A DNA stretch of 64,000 bases. Origin: Coffea arabica (taxonomy: Eukaryota; Streptophyta; Magnoliopsida; Gentianales; Rubiaceae). The notes below the pieces were generated by a model. That model was given only the letters and a program-made list of their open reading frames with translations. It did no database searches and was not told where the DNA came from. The stretch lies in the NCBI RefSeq assembly GCF_036785885.1, contig NC_092310.1:8804001-8868000 (forward strand). The letters run 5' to 3'. Position 1 is the first letter of the stretch, and the number at the start of each line of letters is the position of its first letter. Shown here one piece after another: positions 1 to 11,391 of this stretch. The position numbers and the translations under genes are program-made.

Positions 1-22
1 AGCTCAAGCGGCTTGGAGTAAG

Positions 23-1738
23 ATGACAACCAGTCATGCTATGTTTGTTGAGGGGCAATCTGTTACTAGGCCTCCCATGTTTACTGGTTCCAATTATGTT
101 AGCTGGAAAGAAAGAATGATTATCTTCTTGCAATCCATTGATATTGAGCTGTGGTTTATTGTGAATGAAGGACCGCATGATGCTAACTTTCTTGATGCAG
201 AAACAGGTTTGTTGCGGCAAAAAACGAGAGCTGAGATGAATGCTCAAGACAGAACCAATCTCACATTGAATGCCAAAGCCATGAATGTTCTTTACAGTGC
301 CTTAGACTCAAATGAGTCAATTAGAGTAAAAGGGTGTAAATCTGCCAAAGAAATGTGGGATAAGTTAAGAGAAATCCATGAGGGCAGTGACAACGTAAGA
401 GAACAGAAAAAGTCCATTCTGGTCACCAAGTATGAATCTTTTAAGATGGAGCCTCATGAGAACATAGACAAAATGTATTGTAGATTCAATGATCTGATCA
501 AAGATTTAGAGGTACTCGAGAAGGAATACTCTCTAGGTGAAAAGAACAGAAAAATTCTGAATGCTCTATCAAAGGATTGGGAAAGCAAAGTGACTGCTAT
601 AGAGGAAGCTAAGGATTTAAATTCCTTATCCATTGAATCTCTGATTAACTCTCTAACCTCCTACGAACTGAAACTTAAATCTAAGTTGCAGGAAGAAGAA
701 GACACAAAAGGAAGGAAGAGTATTGCTTTGAAAACTTCACAAGATGAAGATGAAACAGCCTCACTGGATGAAAATGACTTGGAAGGTGATGATAGTGACA
801 TTGCACTCATCACAAGAGGTTTCAAAAGATTTCTCAATAAGAGAAGATTCAGGAAAGGCGGATCCAGCAACTCCTTCCAGAATCAGACTAATGACTTCAG
901 GAATAGAGGGAAACTAGAGTTCAACAAGAAGCAGAATGATAAATGTTTTGAATGTGGCCAACCTGGACACTATGCAAATGAGTGTCCAATGAAGAAAAAG
1001 AAGGAAAACAAGATTGAACGAAAACCAAAGTTCAATAATTTCCAGATTACCTGGAATGATTGCAACTCAGAAGGCGAAGTTGAAGAAGAAGAGGAATCTG
1101 CTCAAGTAGCTTTCATGGCCATTGGAGATGAAGAGGTAACACAATGCAACTCTCAAATCAATAGTGATAGTGAATCTGATGATGATGTCAATTCTTTTCT
1201 AGAAAAAATGCATGACAGCTTGAAAGAATCCTATGCTAAAAACAAAGAATTGAAGCAAAAAATCAGCTTTCTAATACAAGACAATGCAAATCTTTTTCGA
1301 CAAAACAAATGCCTTAAGCATGAAAATGATCACCTGAAAAGGACTGAAACTGATGTGCTTGCTGAACTTTACAAAAAGAAAAATTACTGTGACTTACTCA
1401 AAAGTGAGCAATGCAGCCTGAGAAAAAGGATGGATGATTTATGTAAATTGTTACATCATGTGAAACAGAATCATCTTCAAAAAATTGACACTGTACCTTA
1501 TGTTAATACTCATCGAATAAGACTGAACCAAAATGCAAATGAGTTTGCTATCCACAGAAGAAGGCAAGTCAGATTCATCAAACCTGTTCATTTGATTAAT
1601 CCTATGTCAATATGCAACTTTTGTTATCAATCTGTCCACATGTACAGCAACTGTCATGTTAAGAAAAATATGAGGAATGGGATGAGATGCATGTGGATAG
1701 TCAAACATAAGACTAACTCTCAAGGACCCAACATGTAA
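23..1738 (+). pseudogene. gag: Sirevirus gag polyprotein (571 codons)
   Basis: This is the capsid/nucleocapsid part of the retrotransposon, which would form cytoplasmic particles packaging element RNA. The N-terminal half (about residues 15-225) has the UBN2/DUF4219-type copia gag pattern, with the segment YVSWKERMIIFL near residue 27. A CCHC zinc knuckle, CFECGQPGHYANEC, lies at residues 308-321 and would bind RNA. A long acidic and coiled-coil-like stretch follows (about 350-480), as is usual in Sirevirus gags. In this family gag normally runs on into pol. Here a stop at 1736-1738 and a second at 1772-1774 separate them, and reading-frame content between the two stops suggests small indels. 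I call it a broken gene although the first 571 codons are open. Confidence 0.9.
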
Positions 1739-1774
1739 AGGGTACCAAGTATTATCTTGTGGGTTTGTGTGTAG

Positions 1775-3406
1775 GTGAACCAGGATTACAGTGCTAAAGG
1801 ATCAAAATGCTTCATTGATAGTGGATGTTCAAGACATATGACTGGTGATGCATCACAATTTATTAAACTCAAGCAAAAAGCAAGTGGAAAGGTAACTTTT
1901 GGAGATGATAACAAAGCCAAAACTGTTGGCATTGGCGATGTTGGTAAGAATGATCAAACTTTTATCCACAATGTTCTTCTTGTTGATAATTTGAGCTACA
2001 ATCTGTTAAGTGTTAGCCAATTGTGTGATAGGAATCTGTTTGTATTATTCAAAAAGCTTGAATGTCTTATATTTGACTCAAAGTTCAACATTATTTTCAA
2101 AGAAAAAAGAGTTAATGATGTCTATGTTGTGTATCTTGAAAATTTTGATTCCTCATATCTCAAATGTCTCAAAGTAGCAAATGAGGACCCATGGTTATGG
2201 CATAGAAGGTTGTGTCACTTCAATATGGACTTGCTGAAAGAAATTTCTAAAAAGGAACTTGTTAGAGGTCTTCCAAAAATCAGATTTGAAAAAGACAGAA
2301 TCTGTGATGCATGCCAATTTGGAAAACAAGTCAAGGTCTCTTTTAAACCTAAGAAATGTGTTTCCACTTCAAAACCACTTGAACTTCTGCACCTTGATCT
2401 ATTTGGCCCTACACAGACTGCAAGCCTTGGTGGTAAGAGATATTGTTTTGTGATTGTTGATGACTACTCTCGATATACTTGGGTAATATTCCTTACTCAT
2501 AAAGATTATGCCTTTAAGAATTTTACCTCATTATTTGCTAAAGTACAAAATCTGCTTGGCTTGAAAATTATTAGAATTAGAAGTGATAATGGGACAGAAT
2601 TTAAGTTCTGTGGTTTTCCAGAATTTTGTGATCACAATGGTATTACCCATGAATTCTCTATTGCTAGAGTTCCTCAACAGAATGGAGTTGTAGAAAGAAA
2701 AAATAGAACTCTCCAAGAGGCTGCTAGAACCATGCTTAGTGAATGCAATTTACCAAAATATTTTTGGGCTGAAGCCATAAACACAGCCTGTTATACCATG
2801 AATAGAATTCTTCTAAGACCAATTTTGAACAAAACTTCCTATGAGCTCATGTATGATAAAAAGCCAGTAGTCAGCTACTTCAAAGTATTTGATTGTAAAT
2901 GTTTCATTTTGAATATCAAGGAACATCTTGGAAAGTTTGACAAGAAATCTGATGAAGGAATTTTCTTGGGATATTGTGAAAACAAAAGAGGTTTCAGAGT
3001 TTATAATCGTAGAACATTGATTATAGAGGAGGCTATACACATTACTTTTGATGAATCTAATGGTGACATTTCTATGAGTTGTGGTGAAGATGATGACACA
3101 GGTGTTCAAGAAGGACTAAAGAAACTAGCAATCAATGACCATGACTCTGCTTCACCAGAAACTGATTCAAAGGATAATGATGCTCAGATCAGTCCAGCTG
3201 AAGAAGTGAATAATAGAGATACCACTACTCCTAATGATCTTCCAAGAGCCTGGAAATTTGCTCATAATCATCCCAGGGAGCTCATAATTGGTGATCCTTC
3301 TGAAAAGGTCAGGACTCGTTCCTCTAGACACCTGGTAGATAATCTTGCTTTTGTATCACATATTGAACCAAAAAATGTTGTTGATGCTTTGAATGATGAG
3401 CACTGA
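1775..3406 (+). pseudogene. pol: Sirevirus pol, protease-integrase part
   Basis: The copia-type aspartic protease motif DSGCSRHMTG begins near nt 1816 and would cut the polyprotein. A GAG-pre-integrase zinc-binding segment follows around nt 2190-2320 ([11 protein letters not shown], then CDACQFGK). The integrase core has its acidic residues visible: D in LHLDLFGPT near nt 2395, D in RSDNGTEF near 2584, and E in NGVVERKNRTL near 2690. Integrase would insert the cDNA in the nucleus. There is no ATG at the start; the frame opens after the stop at 1772-1774. It ends at a lone TGA (3404-3406), and the same frame continues directly into reverse transcriptase, so this is a nonsense mutation rather than a natural gene end. 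Confidence 0.92.
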
Positions 3407-4894
3407 ATTTTAGCTATGGAAGAGGAGTTAATCCAATTTGAAAGAAACAAAGTCTGGACTCTGGTTGCCAGACCACAAGGCCATCCCATCATTGGCACAA
3501 AATGGGTGTTTAGAAACAAATTGAATGATAAAGGGGAGATTGTTAGAAATAAGGCTAGACTGGTGGCCAAAGGATACACTCAAGAAGAGGGAATAGACTT
3601 TGATGAGTCTTTTGCACCAGTAGCCAGGCTGGAATCCATAAGAATGTTTTTAGCATTTGCATGTTTCAAGAATTTTAAATTATTTCAAATGGATGTTAAG
3701 AGTGCTTTCTTAAATGGATTTATAGATCAAGAAGTCTATATTGACCAACCACCTGGTTTTGAAAATGTATCTTATCCAAATCACGTGTTTAAACTCTCAA
3801 AAGCTTTATATGGATTAAAGCAAGCTCCTAGAGCATGGTATGAACGTTTGAGTGGATTTCTGATTGAAAATGGTTTTAAAAGAGGCATTGTAGACACTAC
3901 ACTTTTTACAAAACAAAGCTCACAAGATCTTTTGATAGTGCAAATTTATGTGGATGATATCATATTTGGTGCTACTAATGAAAATTTGTGCAAGGATTTT
4001 TCCATCATCATGCAAAAAGAATTTGAAATGAGCATGATGGGAGAACTGAATTTCTTCCTTGGACTCCAAGTGATTCAAACCCATGATGGAACATTTATAA
4101 ATCAAACAAAATACACCATGGAGTTGCTGAAAAGATTCAGAATGGAGGATTCAAAGCTTGTTGGGACACCTATGTGCACCTCTACCAAACTAGACAAAGA
4201 TGAGAAAGGTATTAAAGTTGAGGAGAAGAAGTACAGAGGTATGATTGGAAGTTTACTTTATTTAACTGCTAGTAGGCCTGACATCATGTTTGCTGTGTGT
4301 TTATGTGCTCGATTTCAATCCTGTCCAAAGGAATCACACTTGAATGCAGTAAAAAGAATCTTGAGATATCTTAAAGGAACCTTAAATTTTGGCTTGTGGT
4401 ATTCAAAATGTTATGAACTTCCTTTGTGTGGATTCTCTGATGCTGATTTTGGAGGTTGTAAAATAGATAGAAAAAGTACTACTGGTATATGCAACTTTCT
4501 TGGAAATTGCTTGGTCTCTTGGTTTAGTAAAAAACAAAATGCTATCTCACTGTCCACTACTGAAGCTGAGTATGTTGCTGCTGATGCTTGTTGTGCTCAA
4601 TTGTTGTGGATGAAAAACACACTAAATGATTTCGGTTTAGTGTATGAATGTGTACCCATGTACTGTGACAACACCAGTGCAATTAATCTAACAAAAAATC
4701 CCATTCAACACTCTAGGACTAAGCACATTGATATTAAGCATCATTTCATTCGCGATCTTGTCTCAAAGGGGATAATCCGTGTTGAGTTTGTTTGTTCTAA
4801 AGAACAGATCGCTGATATACTCACAAAAGCTCTTCCGCTAGATCAATTTGTGTCTTTGAGGACTAAATTGGGTGTTACAGAAAAAATGTTCTGA
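3407..4894 (+). pseudogene. pol: Sirevirus pol, reverse transcriptase-RNase H part
   Basis: This continues the integrase frame after one TGA. The first ATG inside is at 3416. The RVT_2 reverse transcriptase core runs about nt 3460-4200, with [16 protein letters not shown] and the catalytic YVDD at 3947-3958. The copia RNase H follows at about 4430-4850, with [16 protein letters not shown] and DNTSAI holding the acidic residues. Together they would copy element RNA into DNA in the particle. Apart from the upstream stop the enzyme part is uninterrupted for 492 codons, so this copy looks relatively young. Confidence 0.93.
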
Positions 4895-5393
4895 GTCCTA
4901 TTTCTAGTCAATCCTTATCGGACGTCCGATGAATTGGAACGGACGTCCGACAGTGTTCTTCATCCAAGGTCCAGAAAATCCCTGGCTCGGACGGTTGTGT
5001 TGGACGCATCACTTCGTTCGAACGTCCGACACTCAAAAAAATTGAGTCCTATAAGACAGTTATCCACTCTTCTCAATTCATTTTCCTTCATAAGTCTCGG
5101 ACGCGACCTTTCAGTTTCTCTAAAATTTGAAATTCAAATTCCTCTCTCCTCAAACCAAGTTTCGAGAAATTGACTCAACCAACTCTATTACCCTCTCCTA
5201 CTCATTAATCATTCATAAAAGGCACTCCTAACACCCAACTACCCCAAAATTCCTAATTTACATACGAAACCCTAAAATCATATAACCCTCTCCTTGCGGC
5301 TTCTCAGTATTCATCAGTTGGTTCTTACTGCACTCTTTCTTTGTACACCACACTCCTTATCCAAAAATATATCCACATTGCATCATAGTTAGA
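4895..5393 (+). other. Spacer between pol and env-like ORF with palindromic boxes
   Basis: This is a non-coding part of the Sirevirus. It holds the palindrome TCGGACGTCCGA at 4918-4929 and a near copy, ACGGACGTCCGA, at 4939-4950. Further half-sites (TCGGACG or CGTCCGA) lie near 4988, 5023 and 5097. The same box is repeated in the 3' LTR. An open frame across 4934-5173 has no recognisable content and is taken as chance. Confidence 0.7.
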
Positions 5394-7211
5394 ATGAGAG
5401 GAGGATATTCTAGTGTCGGACGATCCTTTAGGCTTAGGGATGAATATATTGAAATTTTGGAACCACCTCCTATGGCACCCAAAAAGAAGACTGTAACCCG
5501 TAGTGGTAAGGTGAAGCAGACTGCCCAAAGAAAACTGGATATCCAAACTGCTGAATCATCTGATGAACAGTTGGATGGGCAGAACTCTGAAGAGAACATT
5601 GTTGGTAGAAATGAGGAACCAGAACAGGCTGACCAGGGAGATAAAACTGTCACAAGATTCTCTGCCAAAAGAAAGAGGTCCGCTAAGAGGAAGAGCACTC
5701 CTCAATCCAAGAAAAAACAGTCTGCTGATCCCACTGATGATCAGCAGAATGAAGAGAACACTACTGGGAGTAAGAAGACTCCTGAACCTTCCACCAGGAA
5801 GTCTCCAAGGACTAGATCTGAGGCTCAAAATGTGGAAGCATCTGCCACACAAACTTCAAGCAAGAAACGCTCTGGAAAGGATCCTGTGTCTCAACCAGTT
5901 GAAGAACCCACTCCTCTTCCGAAATTCATTGATGATGAAGCCAGAGACAGATTTGAGTTGATCTCTCAAAAAGGTTTTATCACCCAAAGGCTTATCATTC
6001 CCTATGAATTCCGTAAACTTGATCTTGAATCTGTTGTCAAACTGTTTGAATTTCAGAAATGGACCCATATTCTGACCATTCCTAATGTCTTTTACCCTGA
6101 CATGCTATATCAATTCTTTGCTAATTTTAAAAAGGGTAAATCACACACTGAACTCATCTCTAGGGTCAATTCTGTGGACATCATGTTAACTCCTGACATT
6201 GTGAACTCCATTTTGAAAACCAGCATTGAACCCAGTTTCAAAGGAAAAATTGTAAACTTTTTTTCATATGAGGAATTTCCTTCTGCCTATCATCACTTTT
6301 ACAGTGCTAAACTCATGACTTATTTTCAATCCAAATTCAACACCCCTGTTGAGGCAAGATTGGATGATCTCAGTCCTCAGAATCTGATCATCTTCACTAT
6401 CATCTCGAATCTGTTGGTGCCAACTGATGGCCACAGAACAGATGCAAATAAAATGGAACTCTATCTTTTCTACTGCTTTGTTGAAAAAATCCGCATTGAT
6501 TTTGGATTTGTAATGTGCAAATTTCTGCTCAAAATCAGCACTGATAGTCGTAGGAAGCTTTCCTATGGCAGATTTCTGACCCCCATTTTTGCTCATTTTG
6601 ACATACCCTTTTCTGGCAAATCTCCAAAAGAAAGTGCATCTTCAGTTTTCTCCAAAGCTTACTTTGAAAGAAAGAATCTAAAATTTTTTGAGGGTCATTG
6701 GTGCTACAAAGAGACTGTAGCCGAGTCTAGAAGAAAAAATTTGCATGAAACCCCTGTCACTCCTAGAACTCCCCATGATCAGTCAGGGTATATATCTCCT
6801 TTCACCATTCATCCCAGAAAGTCTGCCAGTAAGTCCTTCTCTTCCAATTCTGAGGTCATCTCCCTGCTTGAAGACCTCAAACAGCATGTTATGCTTCTTG
6901 AAGATGGTCTCATGATGACCATGACCTCTGCCCAACAATCCTCCTTTCTTGAAAAAAGGAATCTTCTTGTGCCCCCTATACCTGAAACAAATGAAGCTGC
7001 TCATCAGAAAGAACCAAGAACTGAGCCCACAAGGCCAACCACTGGTGATGAGACTACTCCAGTTTCTAGTTCTCAGCCCAAGGATAAAGGCAAGGCTCCA
7101 GTAACTGAGGAAGCATCTGAAGATAGTGATGAAGAAACTGAGGAAGAAGAGGATCCTGCACAGTATCGTCTGGCCAGGAGAAGGCCTGGATCATCTAAAA
7201 TCACCATCTAG
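5394..7211 (+). CDS. Sirevirus env-like ORF (605 aa)
   Basis: This uninterrupted ORF sits between pol and the 3' LTR, where Sireviruses carry the so-called envelope-like gene; its function in plants is unknown. The N-terminal 150 residues are basic and low-complexity (many KKK, KR and RKS clusters), resembling a nuclear or nucleic-acid-binding tail. Residues about 175-440 form a folded region of the kind annotated as putative plant transposon protein domain (segments KFIDDEARDRFELIS and YEFRKLDLESVVKLFEF). A short helical segment near residue 490 and an acidic C-terminus (EDSDEETEEEEDP) follow. No clear signal peptide or strong membrane helix is visible, so an envelope role is doubtful. The start could also be the ATG at 5472 (MAPKKKTV). 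Confidence 0.8.
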   Translation: MRGGYSSVGRSFRLRDEYIEILEPPPMAPKKKTVTRSGKVKQTAQRKLDIQTAESSDEQLDGQNSEENIVGRNEEPEQADQGDKTVTRFSAKRKRSAKRKSTPQSKKKQSADPTDDQQNEENTTGSKKTPEPSTRKSPRTRSEAQNVEASATQTSSKKRSGKDPVSQPVEEPTPLPKFIDDEARDRFELISQKGFITQRLIIPYEFRKLDLESVVKLFEFQKWTHILTIPNVFYPDMLYQFFANFKKGKSHTELISRVNSVDIMLTPDIVNSILKTSIEPSFKGKIVNFFSYEEFPSAYHHFYSAKLMTYFQSKFNTPVEARLDDLSPQNLIIFTIISNLLVPTDGHRTDANKMELYLFYCFVEKIRIDFGFVMCKFLLKISTDSRRKLSYGRFLTPIFAHFDIPFSGKSPKESASSVFSKAYFERKNLKFFEGHWCYKETVAESRRKNLHETPVTPRTPHDQSGYISPFTIHPRKSASKSFSSNSEVISLLEDLKQHVMLLEDGLMMTMTSAQQSSFLEKRNLLVPPIPETNEAAHQKEPRTEPTRPTTGDETTPVSSSQPKDKGKAPVTEEASEDSDEETEEEEDPAQYRLARRRPGSSKITI

Positions 7212-7508
7212 GCACTACTAGGTCACTGCACCTTTATCTAGGATCATAGTTCATCTTTTTGCATTGCACTTTTGTATCAAGTGCTGAACACCTGGTCTGT
7301 AATATCTAGCAATATTTTCTGTTTCTAAATTAAGTGTTTTGTTATGAATGTTTTGAATGTGTGTTATAGTTGGTTATGTGTTTATGTTTGAATGTTTCTA
7401 ATTGATTCCAAATTGTGCTGAATATTGTTACTGTGTATACTGATATTGCTTCTGATGGAATGATATTGCTTCTGATATTGCTTCTAATATTGCTTCTGTA
7501 TACTGTGT

Positions 7509-7709
7509 GATGACAAAAAGGGGGAGATGATTGAAATTGGATTTGGTTTAACACTGGTGGGTGTAGAGCAACTAGTTAGGGGGAGTCAGTCTCAGGGGGA
7601 GTTGTGTTAAATTTACTTATGCACCTCGTTAGGGGGAGTCAGTCTCAGGGGGAGTTGCTACAATTTTTGCTCTATCCAATTGTTTTGTCATCATCAAAAA
7701 GGGGGAGAT
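7509..7709 (+). promoter_or_regulatory. Multiple polypurine tracts before 3' LTR
   Basis: AAAAAGGGGGAGAT occurs near 7515 and again at 7696-7709, immediately before the LTR. Between them a block with GGGGGAGTCAGTCTCAGGGG occurs twice (about 7579 and 7631). The last tract is the likely primer for plus-strand DNA synthesis. Repeated PPT-like tracts are a described Sirevirus trait. Confidence 0.85.
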
Positions 7710-8776
7710 TGTTTATCTCAACTCATATCTTTTGATGATTACAAAACAAATGGATATTTCTAATACCTCTTGTAGAAATCCTTTTCAGAAATGAACCAAA
7801 CAGGTCTGAGGCTTTAAAGCAGAAAAAGGAGATCAAAAAGTATGAAGATTGCTGAGGATGATGTCGGACGCACAAAAGGAAAGTATCGGACGTCCGATAT
7901 CCTTTGAGCATCTTCGGACGAGTAAAGAACTCAGACTCGGACGTCCGAAGAAGACAAGCCAGAGGTTCGATGACTATTAATCATGATCGGACGCTCAACA
8001 TCTGTGTATCGGACGTCCGACAAGTATTGCTGCTCTTCGGACACAACACTCTGAACGCATCGGCCGGCCGAAGGATTTCAAGAAAACTTCCAGAACTCAT
8101 TGATCTCGTTCGGACGCATAAAATCCAACCATCGGACGTCCGACAGCACCAACGGCTAGTTGACTCTTCAGCTGCCTTCTACCCGTTGACAGCATTAATT
8201 GAGGAATTCTCTGGTCTCCTATAAAAGGAACAAAGTCAATCACCTCAGAATAACTTTGTACATCAAGCCTACATCAGATTGTGAGTGATTCAAGTGCTAG
8301 AATACTCAAAAGAAACATTTGTATTCCTTGCATGTGCAATCTTCGTGTAGCTGTTTTTCAAGTGTGACATAGTTTCTTCAAAAGTGTAGCATAGAGAGGG
8401 TTTGCGAGTGTTTGTAAAACTTTCTTGCTTGACCAAGTGTGTTTTGGGGCAAGAAGGAAGTGATCCCTTCCTTGTACACATAAGATTGGTTGCAAGTCTA
8501 TTCAGCTTGAAGTAACTTGGTATATAATAGAGGTGTTCAAACATCAGTTGTGTTTGAAGCTTGGTTTGGTTCTTTACTCTCATTTACTGCTTTTCTATAT
8601 AAACTGCTCTTCTCCTCATCTCACTAATACATGTGCTACTATATTATCTTGTTCATTGAGAAGCATTTTGAAAAAGAAGGGCTGTCTGTTTAAAAAAAAA
8701 AAAGGGGTTGAATATTTACTAGCAGGTTTTTGAAAGCCTAATTCACCCCCCTCTTAGGTTGACTTCGATCCTAACA
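7710..8776 (+). repeat. Sirevirus 3' LTR (1067 bp)
   Basis: The LTR starts TGTTTATCTC right after the polypurine tract and ends CCTAACA at 8776, giving TG...CA ends. A TATA box, CTATAAAAGG, lies at about 8219-8228 and would drive element transcription. Upstream of it is the phased palindrome array at 7864-8143. A short A-run is near 8692-8703. Confidence 0.87.
7864..8143 (+). repeat. Phased array of TCGGACGTCCGA palindromes in the LTR
   Basis: Full 12-bp palindromes lie at 7886, 7937, 8009 and 8132; the variant TCGGCCGGCCGA is at 8060. Half-sites starting TCGG lie at 7864, 7914, 7987, 8037 and 8110. Start-to-start distances show an exact 123-bp period (7864/7987/8110; 7886/8009/8132; 7914/8037; 7937/8060). 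The array sits just upstream of the TATA box, where an enhancer would be expected. That it binds a protein is inference. Confidence 0.85.
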
Positions 8777-11384
8777 ATAATTGCCTCCTGTTGACACTCT
8801 GTCAACACTTCTAACAATATATAAGTCCGTAGAACACCACTTTCACCAGTCTTCGTCCACCAAACAACCCCCCACCGGGCCCGCACTCCATAAACAGTAG
8901 TTTGGTAATACTCGAGTATACCAGGAATCCGAGTTTCCAATGCTCAAGGATTTCAATGAAACAGTATCAAGTCGAGAATTTTATCACTGGTGGTGCTGGA
9001 CAACACAACAAGCAAGCACAACGGCTATGCTTCACCAGGGACCTCCAAGAAAGATTCAATTTCCAGTGAACAGTAAACAGTCCTCAAGGTTTATCAGCCT
9101 TCTCGACCAAACCCTTGCTGGCTCGATACAACTGACTCACCTATGAGGTTGGGTACCCAAACAGTAACAGTAGTTGGTGGAATATCATCCACGCAACTTA
9201 AGCACAGTCATGTATAGCAATATCTCATTTCATGTTAATTCATTCAGTAAGTAGAGCCTCAGTGAAAAGAAAAAAAACAAGGAAGGTCGAGTGCGATAAA
9301 GTACACACTCGCCTCAATTTTAATTAAAACAGTGTTTGGCTCAAACAATAACAATTTAATACTTTTAAGTACACAAATATTTCACATAACAAGTAGCAGG
9401 TAGTGGAACACTCACCTGTCAAGCAAAAGTAATAATTAACGTCAAACGTCTCAGTTACGATCACCGTCGTTGCTCAAACCTAGGTTAACGAGTGAAAACA
9501 TTAATAATTGGATTCGTTCCCTACTAAAGTATAGGTTCATTAAGAGGTCAAGTGAGTAGCTTAAGCTACTTAATCCGGCATGCAAATAGGGTCTAAACCA
9601 CGGTGAAAGTTCATGGAAAACAAGTCTAGTATGTACATGAAAGTTTGGCAAAAGAAAAGTTTCACTAAAGCTCAAAGGTTTCATTACGGGTTAAACTGTC
9701 TCGCCCGGCCAGCCTCGGGAAAACGGTCATTGCTCATTGTGGGAAAGTCGGAATTATGTTCTGTCAGTTGCATTGGAAACTAGGTTCATAAGGCTAAATT
9801 TGTCTAGAAGAAACCATTTCCAAAATCCCAACATAAGTGGCTCAAAATTAAGAAACCAAATGAACTTTCTGGACTGTCTTGGATGAACAGTACCGCCCGG
9901 ACAGCCAACTTTCCAGACTCGCCACGGATCACTCGGGATGAACCAGAAAATGAACTTTGTACCGTTTTAAAGCTCTAAGAGTCTACTTTCAATTGCCACA
10001 AACTGCACTCAATTCCAATCAGTGAGTAACACGTTATGACCTTAACAAGATTACCGGACAGAAAATTTCTGGACCTAGTCCAGTTTTCCTCCTTTGTTTA
10101 TAACTCAAAAGTTATTCAACCAAATTGGCTAATTTTTTGTAGACAACCTCTACACACATAACCCAACATATAACACTCACATTTGCAGCCAAAATGTGCA
10201 TGAAAATATCAAGGAAAAACCGGGCAGCAAACTTAAAAAGTTTCGGTCAGCACACTTTAAAAATTTCTAACTTCTACTCTTCTTGTTATTTTCATTCCTT
10301 GCACATAACAAGTATATTAGATCCAACTAAATAGGGGTTTAAAACATATCAATAGTTCATAAGCACACATGAATAAGGGTTAGACATTTCATCAAACACT
10401 TGGTATGCATATTAGTAAACCTAACCATTACTTGATTAACTCAAGAAACTAACCCCAAATTCAACCATAACAAGTTGTTTTTCACCATTTCAACCTCAAG
10501 TAGATGATATAACATCATAAACCCAAATTTTAAAGATTACATACCTTACTTACAAGTTGCTTTGGTCACCAAACAAACCACCACAATAGAAGCTTTAGGC
10601 TTGAAACAACCTCAAAGATTGAAGGAAATTTTCTCACAAACTCTAGATCTTTCTTCTTTGGATTTTTGTTCTTGCTTTTTTTTTTCTAGGGTTCAAGGTA
10701 AGTATATGGAGCTCTCTCTCTTCCCCCTTTTTGTGCTAAGAAATTCGGCCAACAAGGGTTAAAAAGGAACCAAGTTTAGTCTTTAAATTGTTTTCTAATT
10801 CCTTAGTCAAACAAACCCATGGCTAGGGTTTTGCCACATGGCTCCATTAGTAACCTAGACTTTCTTAATCTTTGACTAATGGTTCTCTTAACTTTCTAAA
10901 TGTACCAATAATTGTTTAACAACTCTAATCTCACACAAAAATCTCTACTACTTAAGAAAAGAACACTTGGTCAATTTCAAGTGGTGCATTAATTTAAACA
11001 AACTCAAGAAAATATTTTTCTTCAATTACAATGAAATGGAATGTTATACATGGAAATTACTATAACATATAGAAAATATATTGTAAGGGCATAGAATAAG
11101 TAATTTAAATCCTAGGGTAAGGCACTTGGTACAATGTAAGTGGTGGAAAAAGAAACTAACTCAACAAAATTGTTTTAGCTAAAAGTAAGGATATGAAATG
11201 TAATACATGGAAATTGTTTTAATACATGTAGAATGCTATGCAAGGGTATATTATAAGTGGTGAAATAGTTACAACTAACTCAAGAAAAACGTTTTAATTT
11301 CTTAGTGTATACGATAACACATAGGGGATACAATGCTATGGCTTATAATCCGTGGCTTCATTCTTAGAGTAAGGCATGTAGTTT
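8777..11384 (-). repeat. Non-coding LTR-like repeat, minus orientation
   Basis: No gene is visible here. The minus strand matches the plus strand of about 59000-62480 in scattered blocks: GAGTGTG(C/T)ACTTTATCG near 9280 versus 61680, GGTGAGTGTT near 9410 versus 61570, and TGCTGCCCG near 10220 versus 60693. The right end (about 10980-11370) holds three degenerate tandem units of roughly 115-160 bp. I read it as LTR material of a Ty3/gypsy-like family without coding sequence. The Sirevirus is inserted into its left end. Confidence 0.55.
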
Positions 11385-11391
11385 AGAAAAA

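Larger units (their letters stand above)
1..8776 (+). mobile_element. Sirevirus-type Ty1/copia retrotransposon, 5' LTR outside window
   Basis: Reading plus-strand, the order is gag, protease-integrase, reverse transcriptase-RNase H, a spacer, an env-like ORF, purine-rich tracts and a 3' LTR. A late extra ORF and repeated GGGGGAG tracts before the 3' LTR are known hallmarks of the Sirevirus (SIRE1) genus. The window opens just before the gag ATG, so the 5' LTR and primer-binding site are off the left edge. gag, PR-IN and RT-RH lie in one reading frame, broken by stops at 1736-1738, 1772-1774 and 3404-3406, so this copy is probably not autonomous. The right flank starts ATAAT, the expected target duplication; the left copy cannot be seen. 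Confidence 0.93.

Noticed and set aside
5394..7211. Host nuclear protein gene, suggested by the basic N-terminus
   Set aside because: Its position between Sirevirus pol and the 3' LTR, and its transposon-type central domain, identify it as the element's env-like ORF.
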